From: Janthinobacterium sp. Marseille | GTDB taxonomy: Bacteria > Pseudomonadota > Gammaproteobacteria > Burkholderiales > Burkholderiaceae_D | Assembly: GCF_000013625.1 (NCBI RefSeq) | Contig: NC_009659.1 | Span: 3,162,001-3,226,000, forward strand | DNA: 64,000 nucleotides | Reading direction: 5' to 3' | Part shown: positions 57,859 to 64,000 of the stretch, one piece after another | Layout of the letters: the number at the start of each line of letters is the position of its first letter | Position numbering within the stretch: the stretch's first letter is position 1 | Program-made: the position numbers and the translations under genes | The notes under the pieces: generated by a model | Seen by the model: the letters and a program-made list of their open reading frames with translations, nothing else | Database searches by the model: none | What the model was told of the DNA's origin: nothing

Positions 57859-58815
57859 ATGCTCAGCCGCACCGCAGATCACTTGTTCTGGATGGCGCGC
57901 TATACCGAGCGCGCCGAGAATACCGCCCGCATGCTGGACGTTAATGTCCAGACTGCACTATTGCCGCAATCTGCACGCAGTGCCGAACAGGGCTGGCGCG
58001 CCACCCTCGGTATCTCCGAGTTACAGGAAGCCTTCGATCAGAAATACGACAAGCTGACACCGCGCGATGTCTTACACTTCATGGCACTCGATACTTCGCA
58101 TTCGTCATCGATCACATCCTGCCTGCGTGCCGCACGCGAAAACGCACGTGCAGTGCGCGGCACGCTGACGACCGAAGTCTGGGAAACGCACAATACCACC
58201 TGGCTGGAAATGCAGAACCAGATCGAAGAAAGCGATTTTGAAAACGATCCCAGTCAATTCTTTGAATGGGTCAAACATCGTTCACACCTGTCACGTGGTG
58301 TCACGCTGGGCACCATGCTGCAGGATGAAGCGCTGTTCTTCATCCGGCTGGGGACCTTCCTCGAACGTGCGGATAACACCGCACGCATACTCGACGTCAA
58401 ATTCCATGGTGCCGCGACGCAAACCGGTGAAAAACCCGGGCATGAAAACCAGTTGGATTTCTATTACTGGGCAGCCATCCTGCGTTCTGTCTCTGCCTTT
58501 GAAATTTACCGCAAAGTGTATCGCGATGCGATCACGCCGGCGCGCGTCGCCGACTTGCTGATGCTCAAGGCTGATATGCCGCGCTCCCTGCTCGCTTCAC
58601 TCACCGGTGTCGTCGACAACCTCAGTATGGTGACTGGTGATACGCACAACGATACCTTGCGCTTCGCCGGCAAGCTGCATGCGGAATTGAAGTTCGCCTC
58701 CATCAATGATGTATTGAAGGAAGGCTTGCACGATTACCTGACCGAGTTCCTTGAACATATCTACGAACTGGGCAATCGTATCAGTCGTGAATTCCTTGTT
58801 CCATTGGCGGCATAA
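57859..58815 (+). CDS. Alpha-E domain protein (COG2307 family, 318 aa)
   Basis: All-helical protein with repeated Glu-rich helices, starting MLSRTADHLFWMARYTERAENTARML, the signature of the alpha-E domain (DUF403); a related helix recurs near residue 165 as FIRLGTFLERADNTARILDVKF. The function is unknown, but it co-occurs with the ATP-grasp gene that ends just before it. The ATG at 57859 directly follows the ATP-grasp stop. Confidence 0.92.
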   Translation: MLSRTADHLFWMARYTERAENTARMLDVNVQTALLPQSARSAEQGWRATLGISELQEAFDQKYDKLTPRDVLHFMALDTSHSSSITSCLRAARENARAVRGTLTTEVWETHNTTWLEMQNQIEESDFENDPSQFFEWVKHRSHLSRGVTLGTMLQDEALFFIRLGTFLERADNTARILDVKFHGAATQTGEKPGHENQLDFYYWAAILRSVSAFEIYRKVYRDAITPARVADLLMLKADMPRSLLASLTGVVDNLSMVTGDTHNDTLRFAGKLHAELKFASINDVLKEGLHDYLTEFLEHIYELGNRISREFLVPLAA

Positions 58816-59622
58816 ATGAGACTCGCCATTCGTCATGAAACCTTATATCGCTATACCTCGCCACTGACGTATACGATCCAGCAACTGCGCCTGACGCCGC
58901 GTGTGGAAACACATCAACACACGCTGTCCTGGGCAATCGAAACTTCCGGCCAGCGGCATGCTTTCACCGATGCCTACGGTAACCAGTGCCATATGCTGAC
59001 CATCACCGGCAGCCATGATGCGGTACGCATCGTTGTCGCTGGCGAAGTCGAAGTGATGTCGCTGGATAGGGGACGCCTGCAGGAAAATGGTGCTCTATCG
59101 CCACTGGTCTTCACCGTGCCGACGCGCCTGACTGCGGCGACTGACTTCATCTGTAGCTTCGCCGAGCAAAATCTGCGCGGCACCAGTAGCGAGGAATTGC
59201 TCAAACTGGCGGCAGCAATTTGTGGTGCAGTCGCGTACCAAAGCGGTGCGACCGCCGTCACCAGCACCGCCAACGATGCACTGCAATTGGGCCAGGGGGT
59301 ATGCCAGGATCATGCGCACTTATTCATCGCCTGCTGCCACACACGGAATATCCCGGTGCGCTATGTCTCCGGCTATATCGACTCCGGCAGCACCGGCCAT
59401 GCCGAAAGCCATGCCTGGGTCGATGTCTGGGTCGAAGAACTGGATTTCACCGGTTGGGTCAGCATAGACGTCACGCATGCCTGCTTTGCCAGCGACGCCC
59501 ATTGCCGGCTCGCGGTCGCACGGGATTACGACTCGGCGGCACCGGTCAGCGGGGTCCGTCGTGGCGGCGGTGAAGAATCGCTGGATGTCAGCGTCAAGGT
59601 TGTTCCCTTATTCGGGCAATAA
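58816..59622 (+). CDS. Transglutaminase-like cysteine protease (268 aa)
   Basis: An N-terminal beta-sheet domain (about 1-90; RHETLYRYTSPLTYTIQQLRLTPR starts at residue 5) precedes a transglut_core fold. The catalytic triad is visible: Cys near 164 in GQGVCQDHAHLFIACC, His near 199 in ESHAWVDVWV, and Asp near 216 in WVSIDVTH. Probably a protease or amidase rather than a cross-linking enzyme. It begins immediately after the alpha-E stop, so translation is probably coupled. Confidence 0.92.
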   Translation: MRLAIRHETLYRYTSPLTYTIQQLRLTPRVETHQHTLSWAIETSGQRHAFTDAYGNQCHMLTITGSHDAVRIVVAGEVEVMSLDRGRLQENGALSPLVFTVPTRLTAATDFICSFAEQNLRGTSSEELLKLAAAICGAVAYQSGATAVTSTANDALQLGQGVCQDHAHLFIACCHTRNIPVRYVSGYIDSGSTGHAESHAWVDVWVEELDFTGWVSIDVTHACFASDAHCRLAVARDYDSAAPVSGVRRGGGEESLDVSVKVVPLFGQ

Positions 59623-59678
59623 ATGAACAGAATCAAGGCTTCCTGTAAAATTCGCGTTTTGCTTTTTCTCTTTTCGTC

Positions 59679-60563
59679 ATGACTTACTGTGTTGCGATGC
59701 GCCTGGATGCCGGGCTGGTCTTTCTCTCTGATTCGCGCACCAATGCCGGTGTCGATCACGTCGGCACTTTCCGCAAAATGAATGTGTTCGAAGCACCCGG
59801 CGAACGCCTGATGGTCTTGATGACCGCGGGGAACTTGTCGATTTCACAATCAGTTCGACAAATCATTGCAGAACACACAACGTCTGATGGCAAAAGCATC
59901 TGGAATGTCTCTTCGATGTATGAAGCGGCACAAGTTGTCGGTGAGGCAATCCGCATGGTGCACGAGCGCGATGCCGGCACACTCGAACAGTTCGGCATCG
60001 ATTTCAATGTCAGCATGGTATTCGGCGGCCAGATCAAGGGCGAGCGTTGCCGCCTGTTCCAGATGTACTCGGCCGGCAATTTCATTGAGTCACAGGATGA
60101 AAACACTTACTTCCAGATCGGCGAATCAAAATATGGCAAACCCATCATCGATCGCGTCGTGACTCCGGATACCCCACTGGATGAAGCGGCAAAATGCGCA
60201 TTGATTTCAATGGATTCGACGCTGCGTTCGAATATCTCGGTCGGCCTGCCGCTGGATTTGCTGATTTATGAAACCGATAAATTGACGGTAACCCGCTTCG
60301 TCACTATCGATGAACACAATCAATACTTCCAGATGATACGTAACACCTGGGCCAAGCAATTGAAGACCGTGTTTGAAAGCATCAGCGATCCAGTCTGGAA
60401 TGCTGCACCGGAAACCACCAGCAATGTCTTGTCCAGCCAGGGACACAAGAACCAGCCGCTGCGCATCCTGCCACCGGCGCAATTCGGCATCGACAAGACC
60501 GTCAGCGCACCCGGTCCTTTGCAAACGCTGGCGCAGGACGAAAGCAATAAGCGGCAGCACTGA
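59679..60563 (+). CDS. Anbu-type proteasome-like peptidase (294 aa)
   Basis: An N-terminal-nucleophile hydrolase of the proteasome beta/HslV superfamily, COG3484. MTYCVAMRLDAGLVFLSDSRT shows the would-be catalytic Thr as residue 2, exposed after Met removal; D18 and K33 fit the catalytic Asp and Lys. The body (NVSMVFGGQIKGERCRLFQMYSAGNF begins near 108) matches the Anbu family. Anbu is known to assemble as helical/spiral rings, and its substrate is unsettled. It is the last gene of the cluster and is followed by a terminator. Confidence 0.94.
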   Translation: MTYCVAMRLDAGLVFLSDSRTNAGVDHVGTFRKMNVFEAPGERLMVLMTAGNLSISQSVRQIIAEHTTSDGKSIWNVSSMYEAAQVVGEAIRMVHERDAGTLEQFGIDFNVSMVFGGQIKGERCRLFQMYSAGNFIESQDENTYFQIGESKYGKPIIDRVVTPDTPLDEAAKCALISMDSTLRSNISVGLPLDLLIYETDKLTVTRFVTIDEHNQYFQMIRNTWAKQLKTVFESISDPVWNAAPETTSNVLSSQGHKNQPLRILPPAQFGIDKTVSAPGPLQTLAQDESNKRQH

Positions 60564-60581
60564 ATATGCTGCCGGGACAAT

Positions 60582-60619
60582 AAAAAAGGCTGCCACACTT
60601 TCGTGTCGCAGCCTTTTTT
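60582..60619. terminator. Bidirectional terminator between Anbu and purM genes
   Basis: Stem AAAAAAGGCTGC / GCAGCCTTTTTT, extended by an inner ACAC/GTGT pair with loop TTTC, starting 19 bases after the Anbu stop. A runs and T runs on both sides let it serve the convergent purM transcript as well. Confidence 0.92.
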
Positions 60620-60645
60620 CTGTCCGGCGTTATCGCCGTTGACGA

Positions 60646-61689
60646 TTACAGTACGATGGTCTGTGCCTGGCCTTCAGCGCGCTCGCGGATTTCACCGATG
60701 CGCATGACGGTTTCACCGGCAGCTTTCAATTGTGCGATGGCTGCATCAGCATTTTCTTTCGACACGATCACGGTCATGCCGATACCGCAGTTGAAGACGC
60801 GATGCATTTCGGCGTCAGCCACACCACCGTGTTGCTGCAACCATTTGAACAGTGGCGGCATGTCCCATGCGCCGCTATCCAGCACAGCAGTGAGGTGCGG
60901 CTGCAATACGCGTGGAATGTTTTCCACCAGGCCGCCACCGGTAATGTGCACCATGCCTTTGACTTCCATCGCCGCCATCAAAGCCAGCAAAGGTTTGACG
61001 TAAATACGGGTAGGCTCCATCAGTACATCGGCCAGTTTACGGCCATGGAAATCGGCGTTCAGGTCAGGATTTGCCACCGAGATGATTTTGCGTACCAGCG
61101 AATAACCGTTGGAATGCGCACCCGACGAAGCCAGGCCCAGCACCACGTCGCCCGGGGCAATTTTGGTACCGTCGATAATTTTCGATTTTTCTACCGCACC
61201 GACAGCGAAGCCGGCCAGATCGTATTCACCAGCCGGATACATGCTAGGCATTTCAGCGGTTTCGCCACCAATCAACGCGCAACCGGCCTGTTCGCAACCC
61301 TTGGCGACGCCCTTGATGACGTCGGTTGCGATGGCTACATCCAGTTTGCCGCAGGCAAAGTAATCCAGGAAAAACAAAGGTTCTGCACCTTGTACCAGGA
61401 TGTCATTGACGCTCATCGCGACCAGGTCGATGCCGACCGTGTCGTGACGATTCAATTCAAATGCCAATTTCAGCTTGGTGCCGACGCCGTCGGTACCGGA
61501 GACCAATACTGGTTCCTTGTACTTCTTGCTGATTTCGAACATGGCGCCGAAACCGCCCAGGCCGCCCATCACGCCTTCACGCATGGTGCGTTTGGCAAAT
61601 GGCTTGATCGCTTCGACCAGGGCATCCCCGGCATCAATGTCAACACCAGCGTCGCGGTAGGAAAGGGAAATATTGGAATTGGAACTCAT
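60646..61689 (-). CDS. purM: Phosphoribosylformylglycinamidine cyclo-ligase
   Basis: 347 residues from the ATG at 61689 ([21 protein letters not shown]); the family length is about 345, so the longer open frame is not used. Motifs: [11 protein letters not shown] near 46, [16 protein letters not shown] near 58, [16 protein letters not shown] near 130, and [14 protein letters not shown] near 248. Makes AIR in purine synthesis. Alone on this strand, separate from the purC-E-K block about 25 kb away. Confidence 0.97.
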   Translation of the reverse strand: MSSNSNISLSYRDAGVDIDAGDALVEAIKPFAKRTMREGVMGGLGGFGAMFEISKKYKEPVLVSGTDGVGTKLKLAFELNRHDTVGIDLVAMSVNDILVQGAEPLFFLDYFACGKLDVAIATDVIKGVAKGCEQAGCALIGGETAEMPSMYPAGEYDLAGFAVGAVEKSKIIDGTKIAPGDVVLGLASSGAHSNGYSLVRKIISVANPDLNADFHGRKLADVLMEPTRIYVKPLLALMAAMEVKGMVHITGGGLVENIPRVLQPHLTAVLDSGAWDMPPLFKWLQQHGGVADAEMHRVFNCGIGMTVIVSKENADAAIAQLKAAGETVMRIGEIRERAEGQAQTIVL

Positions 61690-62042
61690 GATGTGATTGG
61701 CAGCAGAGGCAGTAAAATAGACGGTTGTGGCCGGATGGCTGGGCCTGTTGATCAATGTTCTGGAGGACGGATCGGATCAGGATCACAATGAGCGGGAGTC
61801 ATCGCGGGCAAAATCAAGATATGCGCGCTTCCAAAACAGGATGATTCAGGCTCTATAATTCGGTCAAAGCAGTATTTTATCAAATCGATCCCCCTCCTCC
61901 CTCATTTGATGTCACTTTCTTTGCCTAACAAACAAAATAAACCGGGATATGCTCCGGTATGCTGCATGGAATGGCGTTTTACCGGTTTTTCAGGCCGGTT
62001 GCGAACATTGCCTTTTTCACAAACAAATATGACAAAACACGC
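61690..62042. other. Divergent region between purM and hda
   Basis: 353 bp without a supported gene (an upstream extension of hda is open but not family-like). Two ACCGG...CCGGT inverted repeats lie at 61939-61958 and 61981-61999, and a TATAAT-like hexamer near 61854. Expected to contain both promoters. Confidence 0.45.
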
Positions 62043-62714
62043 ATGAGGCAGTTGTTACTCGATTTACCCGCCGAAAAACCGCAAACGCTGGATAGCTTCG
62101 TGGTCGGCACCAACGCCGAACTGGCGCAGTTGCTGCAACGCCTGGCCGCCGGCCAGCCGAATGGCCTGGATGAACGCTTCGTCTACCTGTGGGGCGAGGC
62201 CGGTGCCGGCAAAACCCACTTGCTGCGCGCGATGGCCGAAACGCCACATGCGCGCTATCTGGATAGTGATGCCGGTACGGACGACTTCCTATACGACAGC
62301 GCGACCACCCTTTACCTGCTCGACGATAGCCACAAACTGACGCCGGACGCGCAAATCGCCGCCTTCGCGCTGTTTAACCAGGTGCGCGAACAAGGCGGCT
62401 GCCTGCTGGCAGCCGGCAACGCCGCACCGGCCAGCCTTACCGTGCGGGAAGATTTGCGTACCCGTTTCGGCTGGGGCCTGATCTATCAGGTGCATGGCCT
62501 GAGCGACGATGAAAAAATCGCCGCCCTCACGCATGCGGCCGGCGCGCGCGGACTGACGCTGTCGCCCGGCGTGTTACCCTATCTCATTACGCATTTTGCG
62601 CGCGATATGCGCTCTTTATCGGCGATGCTGGACGCCCTCGACCAATATTCACTGGAAACCAAACGCCCGATTACCCTGCCCTTGCTGCGCGAGTTGCTGC
62701 AGCGACAGGATTAA
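62043..62714 (+). CDS. hda: DnaA regulatory inactivator Hda
   Basis: 223-residue AAA+ protein related to DnaA domain III. N-terminal QLLLDLP resembles the clamp-binding motif; Walker A is GEAGAGKTHLLRA near residue 61; LLDDSHKLTPDAQIAAFALF gives the Walker B region near 95. With the sliding clamp it promotes ATP hydrolysis by DnaA after initiation. The ATG at 62043 fits the family. Confidence 0.92.
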   Translation: MRQLLLDLPAEKPQTLDSFVVGTNAELAQLLQRLAAGQPNGLDERFVYLWGEAGAGKTHLLRAMAETPHARYLDSDAGTDDFLYDSATTLYLLDDSHKLTPDAQIAAFALFNQVREQGGCLLAAGNAAPASLTVREDLRTRFGWGLIYQVHGLSDDEKIAALTHAAGARGLTLSPGVLPYLITHFARDMRSLSAMLDALDQYSLETKRPITLPLLRELLQRQD

Positions 62715-62733
62715 CAAATTCCGAAGCATATTC

Positions 62734-63408
62734 ATGACAAACCTGGCTTTATTTGACCTCGACCATACGCTGATCCCGCTCGACTCCGATTATGAATGGG
62801 GTCAATTCCTGTCCCGCACCGGCGCGGTGGATCGCGAAGCTTTTGCCAAACGCAATGCCGAATTCTTTGCGCAATATCAAAATGGCACGTTGGATCCGCA
62901 GGAATACCTGGAATTCGCGCTCGGCACACTGGCGCAATTCCCGCGCAGCCAGCTCGACGTCTGGCACCAGGCGTTCATGGATGAAGTCATCCATCCGGTC
63001 CTGCTGCCAGCGGCCCGTGATTTATTGAAAAAACACCAGGATGCTGGCGACCTGGTGGCCATCGTCACCGCCACCAACCGCTTCGTCACCGCGCCTATCG
63101 CACAGGCGCTGAATGTCGAGCATTTGCTGGCTGCCGAGCCGGAACTCAAGCCGGATGGCAGCCTGACCGGAAAACTAGTTGGCATTCCAACCTCAGGCGC
63201 GGGTAAAATTGCACATACCAATGCGTGGCTGGCCGCGCGCGGCCTTACATTAAAGGATTTCGAACGCAGCTATTTCTATAGCGACTCGCAAGCCGATATT
63301 CCCTTGTTGTCCATCGTCACTCACCCGATTGCAACCAACCCCAACGCCTTGCTGACTGCGCATGCTCAAGCGCAGGGCTGGCCGATCATCAATCTCTTCA
63401 ATGATTAA
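62734..63408 (+). CDS. HAD-IB family phosphatase (224 aa)
   Basis: Haloacid-dehalogenase hydrolase: motif I FDLDHTLIPLDSD near residues 7-19, motif II VTATNRF near 110, and motif III/IV YSDSQADIPLLSIVTHPIATNPN near 185-207. This SerB-like subgroup is a family of phosphoserine phosphatase-like enzymes of uncertain substrate; it is common between hda and pcnB in Burkholderiales. Its stop overlaps the pcnB start by eight bases. Confidence 0.92.
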   Translation: MTNLALFDLDHTLIPLDSDYEWGQFLSRTGAVDREAFAKRNAEFFAQYQNGTLDPQEYLEFALGTLAQFPRSQLDVWHQAFMDEVIHPVLLPAARDLLKKHQDAGDLVAIVTATNRFVTAPIAQALNVEHLLAAEPELKPDGSLTGKLVGIPTSGAGKIAHTNAWLAARGLTLKDFERSYFYSDSQADIPLLSIVTHPIATNPNALLTAHAQAQGWPIINLFND

Positions 63409-64000
63409 AAAGCTTATCCGTCGCATCCTCGGCACCAAACAAAAAACCGGCGATACCACTCAGCCCGTCGTATTGACTGCGAAAGAACATCGCATCGATC
63501 CAAAGCTGGTATCCGCCAATGCCGTACGCGTCACCAGCACCCTGCAACAGGCCGGCTTCAAAGCCTTCCTGGTCGGTGGTGCCGTGCGCGATTTGCTGCT
63601 GGGTGTGAAACCGAAGGATTTTGATATCGCCACCAATGCGACACCGGAACAAGTCAAACGCCTGTTCCGGCGCGCTTTCATCATCGGCAAACGTTTCCAG
63701 ATCGTGCATGTGATGTTCGGCCAGGATTTGCTCGAAGTCACCACCTTCCGTGGCGCCTCGACCGAGGCCGCACCAAAAGATGAGCATGGCCGCGTACTGC
63801 GTGACAATACCTTCGGCGAACAGCATGAAGATGCCCTGCGTCGCGATTTCACCATCAATGCGATGTACTACGATCCGGCCACGCAAACCGTACTGGATTA
63901 TCACGGTGGCATGGCCGATATCCGCAACAAGACCTTGCGCATCATCGGGGTGCCGGAAGCACGTTACCGCGAAGATCCGGTGCGTATGCTGCGCGTCGTG
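63401..64000 (+). CDS. pcnB: Poly(A) polymerase I, N-terminal part (3' end outside window)
   Basis: About 200 codons are visible. The nucleotidyltransferase signature is present: FLVGGAVRDLLLGVKPKDFDIATNAT near residue 58-83 with the DFD metal-binding Asps, followed by RRDFTINAMYYDP near 150 and the RNA-binding region that starts RYREDPVRMLRVV. Poly(A) polymerase (PAP I) rather than CCA-adding enzyme is favoured by the basic N-terminal extension and hda/HAD context. Overlaps the HAD gene, so expression is coupled. Confidence 0.9.
   Translation, partial: MIKKLIRRILGTKQKTGDTTQPVVLTAKEHRIDPKLVSANAVRVTSTLQQAGFKAFLVGGAVRDLLLGVKPKDFDIATNATPEQVKRLFRRAFIIGKRFQIVHVMFGQDLLEVTTFRGASTEAAPKDEHGRVLRDNTFGEQHEDALRRDFTINAMYYDPATQTVLDYHGGMADIRNKTLRIIGVPEARYREDPVRMLRVV

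Noticed and set aside
60730..61791. 353-residue plus-strand frame
   Set aside because: Antisense shadow of purM; no protein family resemblance.
1..64000. tRNA, rRNA, insertion sequence or prophage
   Set aside because: None was recognised by eye: no transposase or integrase protein, no rRNA-like block and no clear tRNA cloverleaf. A covariance-model scan would be needed to exclude small RNAs.

Overview
The window looks like a chromosomal segment of a betaproteobacterium of the Oxalobacteraceae (Herminiimonas/Janthinobacterium type). This is inferred from protein character and gene order: pgk-fba-purC-purE-purK-tsaC, purM/hda/HAD/pcnB, recA-recX, and chemoreceptors ending in a WEEF-type tail. 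Base composition is moderately GC-rich, genes are tightly packed on both strands, and I saw no rRNA, tRNA, CRISPR array, prophage or insertion sequence.

Layout. 1-10.1 kb (minus): a two-gene surface operon, a 2202-residue DUF11/SdrD-like secreted protein translationally coupled to an OmpA-domain protein with a probable beta-barrel, which runs off the left edge. 10.1-10.67 kb: a long AT-rich regulatory region. 10.7-14.8 kb (minus): cheW and two chemoreceptors. 15.2-17.7 kb (minus): an AraC regulator fused to an acetamidase/formamidase. 18.2-23.0 kb (plus): a LysM-FecR protein, a CHASE2 sensor kinase and an OmpR-type response regulator. 23.0-27.0 kb: ChbG/HpnK deacetylase, GtrA flippase, GT2 and ArnT-like GT39 enzymes. 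27.1-32.9 kb: pdxH, tcdA, guaC, msrA, a half-length AMP-ligase, a flavin reductase and tsaC. 32.9-37.9 kb (minus): the purK/purE/purC/fba/pgk block. 38.3-43.7 kb: ilvE, small conserved genes, a YheT hydrolase, an M48 protease and moaC. 43.7-47.8 kb (minus): PglL-like glycosyltransferase, type IV pilin, a double-FHA protein and a PP2C phosphatase. 48.2-51.7 kb: HDAC-like deacetylase, recX, recA with a LexA box, and an RNase H-like protein. 51.8-56.4 kb (plus): a two-component system followed by a two-subunit sodium/solute symporter. 56.4-60.6 kb (plus): the Anbu proteasome-like cluster. 60.6-64 kb: purM, hda, a HAD phosphatase and the start of pcnB.

The most interesting signal is regulatory. 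An 18-bp box (consensus TGTTTRCAAAYGTTRACG) lies in the same orientation, 31-32 bases before a -10-like hexamer, upstream of both the giant DUF11/OmpA operon and the LysM-FecR/CHASE2/response-regulator operon about 8 kb away. Further copies and three TTTCC-N4-GGAAA palindromes sit in the same two intergenic regions. This suggests one regulon in which an envelope-sensing system controls a giant surface structure together with itself. Other points of note are the AraC-formamidase fusion, the Anbu cluster, a terminator between the two chemoreceptors, and a sigma-54 promoter in front of the pilin gene.
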